Notes under the pieces: generated by a model
Database searches by the model: none
What the model saw: only the letters and a program-made list of their open reading frames with translations
Told to the model about the DNA's origin: nothing
Translations under genes and position numbers: made by a program
Shown here: positions 12,050-24,653 of the stretch, piece by piece
Position numbering within the stretch: the first letter of the stretch is position 1
Layout of the letters: each line of letters opens with the position of its first letter
DNA from: Hydractinia symbiolongicarpus
Lineage: Eukaryota; Cnidaria; Hydrozoa; Anthoathecata; Hydractiniidae
Direction of reading: 5' to 3'
Assembly: GCF_029227915.1 (NCBI RefSeq)
Contig: NC_079876.1
Location: 19,468,001 to 19,532,000, forward strand
DNA length: 64,000 nt

Positions 12050-12209
12050 TGGAGAGTCTTCTTCTAGGAGTGCTTTTTTCCTAGGAAAAAAGTACTCCGT
12101 AGCTTTAATCGGGGGAGTACTTATTTCCTAGAGGGAGTACTTTTTTACCAGGATAAAAGTACTCCGGGAGTACTTTTTTTCAGGGAGTACTTATTTTCTG
12201 CTACACCGG
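12050..12209. repeat. Right terminal inverted repeat with AGTACTCC array
   Basis: Mirror partner of 8337-8530. The outer 45 bp match the left terminus, and inward there are six or more GGAGTACTT/AAGTACTCC sites separated by short AT-rich spacers. Confidence 0.65.
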
Positions 12210-12534
12210 CATGACAATATAATGTTTAAAAAGACGACATAAAGACGTCCTGAATACGTTTTGATACCTGCAAGGATGTCTTCAATACTTAAGGCGTCAT
12301 TAAAAGACATCTTTTTCTCGTGTTTTAAAGACGTTTTTATGCTTTACATTTTTGGACGGGTAGAATACGCGTTGAAGAAATTTCTACTTGTCTTTAAAAT
12401 ATTTTTAAATGTTTGCTGGAACTCTGTTTATAGCTACAATTGTCGGTAAACAACATGTTTCTTTAATAACATTTTGTCTAGATCGACAAATCATATATCT
12501 GCGCTTCTTTTTATTCTTAGAAATATTGAGTTAC

Positions 12535-12606
12535 CTCAATCAAACATTCTTGTTGTTCTTTACTAGGATATTGTCGAAGTCGTCGAGAGAATTCCCTTTC
12601 CATCTC
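12535..12606 (-). CDS. Internal exon of the MIEAP-like gene
   Basis: A 72-nt phase-0 exon bounded on the minus strand by acceptor CCACAG and donor GTAACT. The peptide starts EMEREFSRRLRQYPS and is strongly charged. Phases match the exons at 14858-14938 and 5896-6171. In the resulting order it lies between the helical part of the domain and the C-terminal WP motif. No independent function can be assigned. Confidence 0.5.
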
Positions 12607-14857
12607 CTGTGGTAAGTTTTTGTCATCATTTTTCTCGAAATATTTCTTTAAAATATAAAAAAATATTAGTGATGTAGGATTTGCAATTGCAGTTGTGGCT
12701 TTCACAGAACTTCATCCCTAATTTATCAGATCTTGCATTGGTATTAACAAAAAATAAATATAAAAAAACTGAAAGTAAAACTAACAAAATGCAGAATTGT
12801 CGTCATAAAATAAAGAAATTGTTGAAATTCTTATTAGAACCTTGTGTAAAAACAAAGATTACGATGGATAATTTTTGTCAAGACAATTTTTTAATTAACA
12901 TCACTTTAATAATTTTTTTTTAAATCTTGAAGCTAAATACAGTCTAAACAGTGTCAGACGACCATTCTAAGGACTTTGAGGTCACCCTTGGACAGGTGAT
13001 CGTCTTTTACATGTAACTCCTTTACGTGAATTTTTAGTATTCGGAAAGCGGATTTTCCCCCAAAAAAGGGTCAAATAAGCGTAAAGGCAGTAGGCATTCA
13101 CATTTTATAAATTGTAAAACTGCATCTCTTTACAAAGATAGATTATTGTTTAGCGTATTAAAATACTTGTTTGGTTAACGTTTCTCAGAAAATTTGGTTG
13201 TCTCCATTAATTTTTGAAGACCATGCTTGAATTTTTAAAAACTAAATCTCCAGTATCTCTGAATGGTTAGTTATGTGAATACGCTTTGGGCACGTACTTC
13301 ACATGGGTGATCTGTTTAACATAATTTAGAGAAAAAAAAACTGCTAAATTACGCTGTATGTACAGCAGTCATCTGTTGTGGTCAGTTTTTTTTTGCATTT
13401 TCACGTTGACAACGCTTCATTTTCGGCGATTCTCTTTTGATTAGCATCATTCATACAAACATATTGCGTATTAATTTTCACAAACACAGTAGCTGTACTT
13501 CTTTAAGTCTGTCATGTAGATTTTGCTACCTTCGCAATTTTTCAATTTATTTTTCAGTTTTCCACTAAATTTGTTCTGTCATGGTTGTGAGTGGACGGAC
13601 GAGATTTATAGATTAAATTGTCACGTGTTATTACATGGTGTGTTACGTGTTGTCATTAAGTTATTTTTGATAATACCTCCATCAAAGTGCTTCTCAAAAA
13701 TTCATTTCGGCGCCATGGTTTCTCCTTTTTTGACGGAAAACATTTACTTAACGTCAGTTTTTATTTGAAAATTCAGAATTCCATGTCTTTGTTTTAGTTT
13801 TGTGCAAAAGATTCTGTTTTTCATAAAAAACACATGACTTATATGAGATGAATATTGTTCCTGGTAATGTCACAATTTGTTTTAGCACAGAGTGAACAAA
13901 AGACACTACATTACAAATTTTACTTTCTCGCTGGTTCCAATTTTGTTTCTTTTTATGAAAAATAAATTGGAAATTTATTTGAACAGATTCGACTCACGAA
14001 AGACTTTTTTCTTCTTTCTGAAGAAATTCCACATGAAAATTAATACCCTTAAAATATCTAAAAATCACTTTTCTACAATTAATTATGAAGTCATAGTCTG
14101 CGGACGAAAAAAAATTTTTCTTCTTAATTTCAAATTACACTGAATTTACAACCCTTTTTTTTTGCTTGTATTATTAAAATGCTTTCAATCTTTTGTTAAC
14201 TCCTAGTTAAATTTTATGTTTTCGGCGGCACAAAAGTTTCATTTTGCAGTTATAAAAAGCGTTACAAAAAACTGTTTTATTTTTAGGCACTATTTGGAAC
14301 GGAGGTTGGTATAATTAACAGTTTTATGGTATTGATTTTGAAATATCCTCGATTATAACAGTACAAAATTTCCAAAAATAAATAAAAGGTGTAGAAATAA
14401 CACATTTTCTGTGCTATAAGTTTAAAGCAATGGGTTAAACCAAGGAGGTGTAAAAAGACAAGAAAGTACATGTCAGCAGTTTCTATTGGAAGTATCCGTT
14501 GCTGATTGTAAGGTTGATGTAATTTGATGGAAGTAAATTATCATATAACACATAATTATTGATGGAATCAAATAATTCATATTTTCTGTTATTCTGTAAA
14601 AAAAAATCAATGGCACCATGGCAACACCACCAGATCCGCACCTCTGTAATGTGTTTTTTGAAAGTTTTGCTTTGTCGTTAAGACCCTCGTCTTACTCTTT
14701 TTATGCAAAAAAAAACAGCAAAAGCAGCGCAACGGATGGGTTTTAAAGGAGTGCATAATCAATAAAAATTTGAATAGAATTTTAATTTACATCACTTAGA
14801 TGAACCTCCTTCTCGTTTTAAACCTCCTTGGTTACAACAGTAACACTACATAATTAC

Positions 14858-14938
14858 CGTTGGGAGGGTTTCATGTATAGCTTCTCTTGTAGCTTTCTTT
14901 CCTTTGCTGATTGTTTCCATGGTCAATGTGTTGGCATT
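14858..14938 (-). CDS. Internal exon of the MIEAP-like gene
   Basis: An 81-nt phase-0 exon with acceptor TTTGTTTAG and donor GTAATT on the minus strand. It encodes 27 residues including METISKGKKATREAIHE. Matching phase with both neighbours and clean splice borders make a real exon likely although the peptide is short. Confidence 0.5.
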
Positions 14939-15027
14939 CTAAACAAAAAAATTCTCATGGCAGAAATATTTTTGTAGCAATGATTTCTTTACGAAATAAA
15001 TTTAAATTAACACCTTATCACACTTAC

Positions 15028-15214
15028 GACGAAGATTGTTTTAAGGATATTACAAACTTCCGGATTTCTGAATTTTTTTCCTTTCAAAAAATATCGAGCG
15101 TCAGAATACTGCTCTCTGAACAAAGTTTTACACTTTGATGCAATTTTCTGTGGAAGATATTTATCTGTAAATACCACACCAAACTCTTCTTGTGATGACA
15201 TCAAAGCGGAATTT
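15028..15214 (-). CDS. Internal exon of the MIEAP-like gene (domain start)
   Basis: A 187-nt exon with acceptor TATCTAG and a consensus donor GTAAGT. It begins with one base completing a split codon from the 18958-19177 exon and ends in phase 0. The peptide contains EEFGVVFTDKYLP and LFREQYSDARYFL. This could be the first part of a MIEAP C-terminal domain, where a short helical stretch precedes the WxM segment. The match is by pattern only. Confidence 0.55.
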
Positions 15215-17282
15215 CTAGATACGAGTTAAAACGTTTACTTAACCTACCTTATAATAATAATAATATGTGGTAAAATAATAATAAAAACGAAAACTGAAGT
15301 TAACTATAAGTAGAAATAGGGAAGATAGTATTTTTATTTGATGTGCTAAACAAGACTTTTTTCTTGGTGAAGTCCATTCTTTTGACAGTGGAGAAAAGTT
15401 AAAAATGATTCATTTTATTGAACAAAACAATTTCAACCAATCTAGTTTCAAAGATTCTTTTTTTTAGTTTTTTTTTCTGGAAGTTAAACGAGCTTTTACA
15501 TGGTCCGCTCTGTTTCCAACATTAATAATAAATTATGCCTTTTTAAAGACAAGTATATCGAAAATACGTACTTCATTTTTAACCTTCTAACTTCATAATA
15601 TAGCTGTTGTGCCCTGGCTTTTTCTTTCTCAAGGCTGAAATAATATACCAGTCAATAACAACCAGGTGTTTAAGAAAAAGGCAGATAATACACAATTGTA
15701 CAGTATTGTACATTGCAGAGAACTTAGTAGTTGAACAACCGGCCATATAAACTTCAGTAATGGGCGTGATATCATCTGTTAGTGATAATGAAAATCTTGG
15801 ACCGCAAAGGAATCGAACCAGCGAATTCTGTTCGATAGCAAGGCGAATTTCCAATTGCCTTTTCTTTTACTACTTAATTTAACACAGATAGTGGTCCGAG
15901 AATATCAAGGTAAGTTTACGTTTCTATATATAAAGTTCAAGCATCACTGAGCATTCATTTGGATCTTACCTGTTTGTAAGTTTCGTCATATGGCGCTGCC
16001 TGTTAGAAATCTCATGTTGAAACCTAAGAGTAACGATTTTACAGGATAATAATTAGAAATTAGCTGTGAGGCCGTGGGAAAGTCTATATTCGTCACAAAG
16101 CTTAAGTTAAAACAAAGCATTGAAAAATAACGCAATAAAATTAACCAAAGTATTCAATGTTTTGAAAAATGAAACTATTTTTACATTTAAAATTTCATTT
16201 ATTTTGATTCTCTAAATATCTTTTCAAGTAATAAATAGCCAAAACTGATTTCAAGAAAAAACAAAGTAAAAACAACATTCGTAGAAAGAAGAATCGCCCA
16301 AAACTTTCGACAAGAGCTTGATACGATTTCATTTTTGATAATTCACCTACGAGGGAGTGTTCAATTAAAAGTCGAAACCACGCAACGTGAATGGCTGATA
16401 TTTTCTCTCTTCATGTGCTGACATTCTGTGCACTGCCGACACCAAATTTACAGATTTAGTTCTTGGATATAAAAAATTGAAGTTTTTCGCATTTTTTGGC
16501 AAAAATCTCCAAATTTATGTGTTTGTGTGAGAAAATTTTGTACTCCTCAATGAAAATGGAGCATGGTAAATCTGTGGTAAAATTAGTACTTAAGGCTACA
16601 ATAAAAATCAATCAATGTACGCAATATAAGGAAAATTCTAAATTCAGTCCGCCATTTCAGAATGGCAAAAGTGATCAATTTAGCGGACTCGAGATATCGC
16701 TGTGTCAGTAAATTTATGATAAATGGCGGGTATCCGTGAAAAAAGAAAATTAAAATGTGTAAAATTACAACGCGCAATCAAAGGACAGTTTCAATCGTGA
16801 TCTATATTCGTGATATTTTTACGTGAAACAATTACGAAACAAAAGCAGTTCTAGAAAAGAAATATTGTCAACCAATGGAATAGGAAATCTCAAACAGCCG
16901 TTCCAAATTCTTCACAAATTGTGAGAAAATACTGAAAACTAATTGCCCTTTTCTGTGTTTAAAATAATTAGATAAAGCTTTTATTTTCATATCCTAACCA
17001 GCATAGTTTTGTATTCGAAAAAGTATCAAAGAATGAGTATTAAAGAAAATAGCGTAAAGACGGTTTCAAAGCCAATAGCTCAGATATATTTTCTCAGATA
17101 ATTTTCCAACATATTAGAAAATTGGTAAAAATTGCTCCTCTTCGCAAGGACTCTAAACAGAAGATGGAGAATTGTTATCCTGTCCTGTCTTAGTCTTTAT
17201 GACTTTGTTACTGGAGCTCATAGCCCATGAGCAATTCAGGAATAACTGTTCGAGCCAGAAATCTTCACTTACTGACGATATT

Positions 17283-17402
17283 GGACATGGTGTGGATAAT
17301 ATCAAATTACCTTTACAGCTTTTACAGATGTACTAGGAATGCCAACCTAGTAGATCTATAAAAGCTGTACCTTTAATTTGCCATTATCCATACCATGTTT
17401 AA
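17283..17402. other. Long imperfect hairpin, candidate small-RNA precursor
   Basis: The left arm (17283-17337) and right arm (17345-17402) are imperfect reverse complements around a loop near AATGCCA. The best paired part is CAGCTTTTACAGATGTACTAGG against CCTAGTAGATCTATAAAAGCTG (one or two mismatches). The outer part pairs GACATGGTGTGGATAAT with ATTATCCATACCATG. It lies in an intron of the minus-strand MIEAP-like gene. A short foldback transposon is the main alternative to a miRNA or hpRNA locus. Confidence 0.5.
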
Positions 17403-18957
17403 TGTACCTGTCAATGCATGTCATGGTAAAAAAAGTCATTCAGCATATTTAATTTTGCTGAGTATGCTAATTAGTGCCGCGTTAAATGTTTAGTACAAGT
17501 GAACCATGTCGCATATACGTGCGGAAAGGGCGCAGTGCAGTGATAAATTGAAATAGAACTATGAAAATGTTTTCAACTATGAAAACTGGACTATGAAAAT
17601 GGTTTCAATGTTTTTCTTTGTATACGTTAGCATGCGACTAAAATATTGTTTGTGACAGGCAAAAGGATGTGTACATTTAAAGTATCTGAATTAATATGTT
17701 TTATTTATCCACTTTTTGACATCACGCTATACCGTCAAAGCAGTATTAAAGATTAGTAAAGTCGTAACAATGTACTTCACATTTCTAGAGGCAGTTTGGT
17801 CAAATTCTTGAAAGCTGGATCTACTAACCCGTTTTGCAACGGACAGGTGAATGGAGTCATTAAAATATGTCTATATTCTATAATCTCCTAACCGTTTTTC
17901 AATAGCACCTGACCCTATATGTATTTTCTTTACCTCTGTTTTAATCTCTACACAATTATAAGCTAAATGTAAACAATTTTTGAAATGAGGTTTCTGTGCT
18001 TTTACATGGCGTTGCTGAGCTCATGAAATCATTAGAAAGAATACTAGCCGTGTGATTCGCCGGAAAGTCCCCCTTGTTACGGACATTATGAAACTATACC
18101 TTCAATGCGCCATGTATTGAATATGTATGTCAATACTAATATGTCTTACCTATAACTTTTAGCTTGAAACGCTTATTAAAGTCACAAGTGTTCCTCGTCA
18201 TACACGCAAGTTTAAGACTTCATTTTTTGTCATGGTTAAGTAATTTCTTATTTTACATGCAATGATATGACTAACCTTACTTACATGGTATGAAGCTGAA
18301 TGTTTTTACACAGACAAAACTAAAATTAATTGTTACGTTCGTTATAAGATATTTACGCACCGAGCAATATCTTTCTGATGATTCGCTTTGCTATGTAAAA
18401 GAAGAAAAGAAGAACGGTATTATACATACGATGTGAATTTCTTCGCATATATATAAAAGTTGACAAATCAGTACCTTTCCTGAAGTTCTTTTTCACATTG
18501 TTTTCTTTTTATTATTTCTTCGTTTAATCTGAATAAAATAACAGTCAAGCATTACGAATTTTCACTGAAAACAACCCCTAGTTTATTATGTAAACTTTTA
18601 ATGAAAAAAACAACGAGTGGAATGTCTACATCCATTTCGTGGTTATTTTTATTATTTGTGTTGACGTTTGAACATAAAAATAAAGAAGAAGAAATTTATA
18701 CTCTTTTTCTTTTTGGGCTAGTCGTTCTTCTAAATTTGCAGTATTGTGTCCGTTTCTCTCGATTTTTTCACCTGATGGAGGTACAGTAATTCTAAATATA
18801 GCCAAAAAATCAATTTATATTACAAAATTAAAATAAATGTGGAAAATAAACAAGAGCATAACGAAATAAAGGCAGCAAAAAAAGGAAGGGAAAGACCACA
18901 ACGCCTGCCTTTTTACTTAAAATATCTTTATTTGGCATTTTAGGATTCCATAATTAC

Positions 18958-19177
18958 CTCTCTTCTTGCATATCACAATCATTTATTGAACTTTCCAAAC
19001 AAAACATACTCTTGGAATGGATTACATCATCTTTGAAGTTTTTAATTTCTTTTGCTTTATACTGTGTATGCCGAGATGCGAATTGTTGTAATTTAATAAT
19101 AAAAGAGTCAATTTCAGATTCCAAATATCTTAAAGATGACTTAAAGACTGAGCGTCGACTTAAAACCCACTTTAGCT
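18958..19177 (-). CDS. Upstream exon of the MIEAP-like gene (helical region)
   Basis: A 220-nt minus-strand exon with acceptor TATTTTAG and donor GTAATT, starting and ending with two bases of split codons. Its end phase fits the 15028-15214 exon exactly. The peptide is helix-prone and charged (for example SSLRYLESEIDSFIIKLQQF), consistent with a coiled coil ahead of the C-terminal domain. Exons encoding the N-terminus must lie further right but were not identified; the gene is therefore incomplete here. Confidence 0.5.
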
Positions 19178-22100
19178 CTAAAATATAAAAAAAACATATG
19201 CTTAAGTAATGCACATCAAAATATTTATATGCATATATTGTCTCTCTTAGCATGATTCACTCTTTTTGCACTGAAGTTGCTTTCGCATCACCACGTTACG
19301 CAGTGTTTCAAACATTGTAGCAATTTTACGTTGACAATGTAGCTTAGATTATATTGTATTAGTGTTGTTACATTACAGAAAAGAAAACATCTTTAAAATG
19401 CAAAGAAAAACGGTTTTTAGAGAAAAATATTTTCCACAGACAAAAACCTTATTTGTCAAGGTTTGTGCATGTTTCTGAATTTTACTTACAATTAACAGCT
19501 CTCTCCAAAAAGGTCTGTTTTTTGAAAACCCGCGACGTGTTTGTTAAATAATTAAGGCAAATCAAATCACCTACATGGGAGAACATATTTCAGTACATAT
19601 TTTTTTATGCACACAAGACAAAAAATATGCCAAAGTAGCTTGCTTTTTGTAAAAGTAAACATGATGCAGAAGCTAATCTCGCTAATAAAAAGGAGCAACT
19701 AAAATACATTCACAATAGTAACACACCCAATTCTGTTGTTTAATTTACATTCGAGAAAAACACAGTGGTGTATGCTTCTTGGCCTGTGACCACAAACGCA
19801 AATTTAAAGCAGCTAAATGGTGCGACCAGCAATATTTTTTAAAAAATAATTTTTGTGAGAAAACAATTTCACAAATGTGATCGTTAACGGTACACACGCT
19901 TTTTCTTAAGAATATAAAAATTCAAACAGGGCCTAGTCATTATTTTATTTCTCTGTGGTTTTTTATTTCTCTTTTTTTTTTCTAAACAATAGGCCTACTT
20001 TTTAGCCTGAAATACCAGCAAACAAATAAGATTCTTATAAAAGCGTGATACAATATAACCAAAATAAGCAAAGAGGCGGCGGTGGTTATCCGCACGAGTG
20101 CTAAGGGTTGCGAGTTTATCTCAAAGAGCTCTGGGGTCAAGAATGGGTTGCTAAAGAAGGCAAAACGTGGTTGGGTAGGAAAGCCTTAAATAAAGTCAGA
20201 ATAGTGTACGCCTTCATGCTTTTTCTTTTATAAGAGTCGCAAAGGGTTGATAGAGTCCGCAGTTTGCGAAAAAACGCCGGCCATTACAAGACTGGGATAT
20301 CTGCCAGTAATAACAGACCGGATTTCAAAATTATTTTGTGAGTAACTTCTTCTGATAATAAACAAATTCTCCCAATATATGCTAAGATTTACCATTGTAA
20401 CGTCATATTTTAATATATTTCGTCAAACTAACATTTTTTAAACATAAGCAAGTAAATTCGAAAAAAATTTCAGGACTTTAAATAAATATCTTGCAGGAAA
20501 TCATGTCCCAAAACCTCAACTTAGTATGGTTAAAATGATTTATCATTTAAATAATACTTGGTGGGTGGCCGTGATTGGTGGAAGTGAATAACGTTTTCGA
20601 TTACAAAATCTCAAAATCCCTTTTTAAATTGGCTCACAGACAGACAGCGAGTGTTATAATGTAGATTTATAAATTGCATAGATGAAACAAGAATGGAGAA
20701 TGACACAATGAAAATATGCACATTGGGGTTTGCCCAGTAAAATTCCGAAAATTTGGAAATCGGGTTAATCAAATGTCCAAAACTTTCAGAATGATTTTCC
20801 TTGATGAAATATTGTAAGTTTTAAGTTCTAAGTATAATTCTAACGAAGGTTATTAAATTTTAGAGAAATTTAATGGAGGTAGTTTAGAGTAATGACCATT
20901 TCTAAGTCTTTAAGAGGTATGGGACCTACATATTTGTAGGTATTTAATCGAACTAGATTTCAAAAAAAGATTGCGAAGCATTCTCACTAGTTGCAAAAAA
21001 TATAAAACAACAAACATTTCTAAGTTCTTATCTATAAATTGAATTCCTTTATCTTGAAAACAATTTTTGTTCGATACATCTTCACATTTTGGGCTAAAAG
21101 GTAGAAGCAATTATGAATATGGGGACAAAGCTATAATGTTATTATTCCGAACATGCTGAGTTCTCTAACGGTGTTTGTAACATAAACATAAAACATAAAA
21201 AGATACTATGACAATGTGTAAGTTCAACGGAGGAGCACGAAAAGTAACTTTTTGATAATAACGTCAAACATTGAAAAGCAAAGCCGTTTTAGTACTCCAG
21301 TGCAGTAGATTTAAATGGTGTAAATTTTTAAGAATCGGCAACTCGAAAAAAGTGTTCGTTAATATTTTATGTCTTTCAATTTTATTATTTTATGACAGAA
21401 ATGGCACTATGCAAAAACAAATTTATCTTGCTTTTAAAAAGATACATGCAGTTTGGGAAATATTGACAGTATTATCAACATGGATATCCGGCGTCTCATG
21501 TATCCTTAAGGATGAAAATAAATAAAAACAGGTCTGGCCAACCTATCAACTTATTATAATAACGCTTTTATCAGGTATGTAAGTTTCCAAACAGCCCATA
21601 AGTATTTACATCTTTGGGTTTTGACATCACTTTGCTAAATATTGAAAATTATTTTTGGTCGTTTTAAGTATTAAAGGGGCACTCCAGTGAAAAAAAATAT
21701 TTGAAAAAATGTTATTTTGATAAGACAATACATAAAAAGTTAATGTCATGAGTGGAGAAAGTCTTAAGTAATTTTTTTTCATTGGATTTACAAGAATTTG
21801 AGGTACCCCACAATGACAAGTAAAGAACAGAAACGCCTTTCTGATGATGAGGGATGGTCACATATGGATTATATTTATTTTGTGGTTTTAAGCTACCTAG
21901 CTAGTACAATGCCAGCACTCCAGGGGCACATTTGTTATTAAATAATTAAGTGATAAAGTACAAGAGCTAAATATTTTATTTTTATGTAGCTAGCTACACA
22001 AAAGATTTTTCAAGGTATTCTGTCATTTTAAATAAAGATAGCAAGCTAGCAATTTGGACCTCCCATAACAGTGAACAGTCAAGACTTGAGTATATAGCTA

Positions 22101-24392
22101 GTTAAGTATGCAAGGCATTGCATTTTGGTTAAATATGTTGTCACGACAAACAGAAACCTATATTTCATAAATAAATTTCTGCAAATGTTCAGGTTTCTTT
22201 TATTGAACAGAAACCTATTGTTCATAAATAAATTTTTGTGGATTTTCAGGTTTCTTTTATGAAATAACAAAATTTTGGAAATTATAGCCAGAAGTAAAAT
22301 TTACTTGGAGCCGGAAGACCCAAAGTCTCTGTCCAGGTTAAGACTTAGTAAATGGTAAACTGTGTCACGAGGGGGACACTTAGTGTAATGTGTTACAAAT
22401 CCAGTGGAGCGCTTATAGCATTAAAGGTACAATACATTTTTCATAAACCAACATTCACAGGACTTATGATGAAGCCTATTGTTACTTCTGCAAAGCAAAT
22501 ACAGTTGTTTAGCATTTTTCATTTTGCATAATAAGTTCCTGTAGATATTCAAAAATTAATTGTGAGTGGCACCAGGCTGAGCGATTAGTGCAAGTAAACG
22601 TGTTGCAGATCCAGGTGGACAAAAAAATAACTTCTAACCACTTTGTATTTATGCGGCATAAAATTTAGATTAGGTATTTGGCACTTTGCTTTAGAAGCTC
22701 ATTCCCACTTTCTCTGGGCTGGATAAGGTATTTGGTCCTAAACCTAGGACGCATTTTATCTGTTTGAATTATTTTAAATCCTGAGAAATCACTTTGAATG
22801 TTTTCTGTACACATGGCTTGTCAAAATGATATGCTGTCAAGAACAGTTTATCTGCGTCTCCAAAAATGGCTAAATTCAGGAACTCAAAAACTATGATAGT
22901 AGCAAAAAGATTTTTTGGGTTCATTTCATCAAACTGGTCTAAAAACATATAATACTAAGTTTCAAGTCATTATTACAATTTTTACTGAAGTAATAGGACT
23001 TTTACTTAGTATAGTTTTAGCAAAGTTTTTCATACCGCTGACACCAAATGGCTGCAGGGATCGGTTTGAAATTAATTTATAATATTTTTATAACAACCTT
23101 TTTCTCTTTATGTGTTTTTACTTTCCTGCAAAAGTTGTTGCATAGCTTATGTATATGACATTATGATAAGGACGAAAAAGTTACTGTGCGACATGGGTTT
23201 TAAACCTTAAAAATTTCCAGCGAGAAATTTGAAAACTAATAAATGACAAAATCGCAAAAGTTTATCTTAAAAATTTTCAATTTTTGTTAATGTGAAAGTA
23301 ATCCACTTGAAAAGGTTTCTGAGGTTTTTTATGAAGAAATCTTCCATATTACCCATATGGGGTAACTTGATGAACATTGAATTTTCCCGTAGGTGTTCTG
23401 TAGTATGTGTAATATAATTTTAAAAACTGTGATGTAACTATCCTCTTAAGTTTTGACTTTTAACCCAGCTAAAAATCTCAGCCTTGTCCTTTCATACTTT
23501 CGAAAAAGTTTAATATTTAAACTTGACCTATTTTACTGAGTATTAAGTAATAAATGCTCGTTCAATCCTAAATCTAGCTACATAGGGTAGCTAAGCTACC
23601 TGTAAGAACAACATCAAACAACGTCGAGGCTGTTCTCTTTTGTAAACAAACCTAGTGGTATTTTTGTAAGTACCAAATTTTATGTGTGCATTTCTTGCGC
23701 TTATGAGTGTCACCAAAGTGTCACCTGTACGTAAAACCTAAAAATTTATGTCATTGGCTCACTCTTTACGAATGACACCACGTAACAAAAAAAAAACGTG
23801 TTTTGCTGTTTCCCCTAACCTCTACCGAGATTTGGTTGTGATATATATCAGAATTAATTGTCTTTAATGATGCAAAGTGACGATGTGTCTTTTACTGTCT
23901 CAAAGTAACGTTCTTAGCAAAATATTTTCTTTTTAAAGAAATAAAAAATATATATAATCTCTTTTTTTAACATTCTTTTCATCAAAAAACTTAATCATTT
24001 GCTTCAGTAAAGAAACCTTTTTACTTTACAAGCCAATTTAATTTTATTTCACAATTCAGCAATATTTTCCCTCCGCACGCGCTTTTTAGTGCACAAATGC
24101 AAACAAATTTTATGTAACGTTGAAATTTTCACCGCGATGGAGGACCATTCAAATGCGTGATCAAAAGATCCAATAATGTTCGGGTCGTGATAAGTTGGTA
24201 AAACAGGGGTATAAATATTGTATAAATAAGGTCATAAATGCGTTGCAGAAGCTACTGACTTATAAGTACTTGTATTGACAAAGCTGTTTTAGAAACGGCA
24301 GCCTTAAAGAGTTACAAAGATTGAAGAAAATGGGTACATTTACCCCCTGAAAATATTCGGCATGAGCTAGTATAGGGAGGTAATGAAAGTAC
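19178..24392. other. No gene recognised; repeat relics
   Basis: AT-rich sequence with no convincing exon. At 20845-20935 a stretch including GTAGTTTAGAGTAATGACCA and GGGACCTA resembles the interior of the piggyBac-like MITEs and may be a decayed third copy. At 20085-20150 a tRNA-like string was noted but not called. A two-copy tandem repeat lies at 22150-22262. Confidence 0.4.
22150..22262. repeat. Two-copy tandem repeat of about 58 bp
   Basis: The phrase CAGAAACCTAT..TTCATAAATAAATTT followed by TTCAGGTTTCTTTTAT occurs twice in a row. Each copy begins with AGAAACCT and ends with AGGTTTCT, so each is itself a weak inverted repeat. Confidence 0.6.
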
Positions 24393-24592
24393 AGTGGCAC
24401 TCTTCTACGGTCAAAAACCCCCATTAAAAAACGCTGCTTTTAGACCCCCTAAAAAATCTGTGACGTCACGGATTTCATCCTGCCTCAAATGAGTAAACAA
24501 GTCACGTTACATCATCAAAAATGACGGCACTCGACAAAACTGCTGACATCAACAAACGCGCATGCGCAAATCTGTTTGAGTAGAAAGGGAAA
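24393..24592. repeat. Left terminal inverted repeat of the Polinton
   Basis: Starts AGTGGCACTCTTCTACGGTC and matches the reverse complement of 41078-41279 over about 200 bp with scattered differences. It contains TGACGTCA near 24462 and GCGCATGCGC near 24558. The AG start agrees with known Polinton termini. Outside it, TGAAAG is also shared with the other flank, so the exact end is uncertain by about 10 bp. Confidence 0.85.
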
Positions 24593-24653
24593 TTCCCTAC
24601 TCAAATTGCGACCGCTGTTAGTTGAAGTTTGAATGTACTTATAATAAAGAGAA

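Larger units (their letters stand above)
8337..12209. mobile_element. DNA transposon with terminal inverted repeats, 3.9 kb, decayed and nested
   Basis: The left end reads CCGGTGTCGCGGAAAATAAG and the reverse complement of the right end reads CCGGTGTAGCAGAAAATAAG, followed on both sides by AGTACTCCC-type repeats. Between the ends lie a 149-bp satellite array (8884-9739), a minus-strand integrase-like transposase (9739-11988) and a Helitron that interrupts that gene (10513-11947). No target-site duplication could be fixed. The superfamily is uncertain: an integrase-type transposase with an H2C2 finger fits Ginger/IS3EU-like DNA transposons, but this rests on general resemblance. The element sits in the last intron of the MIEAP-like gene. 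Confidence 0.65.

Noticed and set aside
15785-15850. Minus-strand tRNA-like sequence with GGTTCGATTCC
   Set aside because: Box B is perfect but no box A or cloverleaf could be found at the right spacing.
19490-19530. Possible 25-nt micro-exon before the exon at 19177
   Set aside because: Joining it in phase would create a stop codon at the junction.
20085-20150. tRNA-like string GGTGGTTATCCGCACGAG...GGTTGCGAGTTTATC
   Set aside because: Both promoter boxes are degenerate; at most a worn SINE.
20910-21110. Minus-strand frame with a possible acceptor as an upstream MIEAP-like exon
   Set aside because: No convincing donor and no phase match to the exon at 18958-19177 could be shown.
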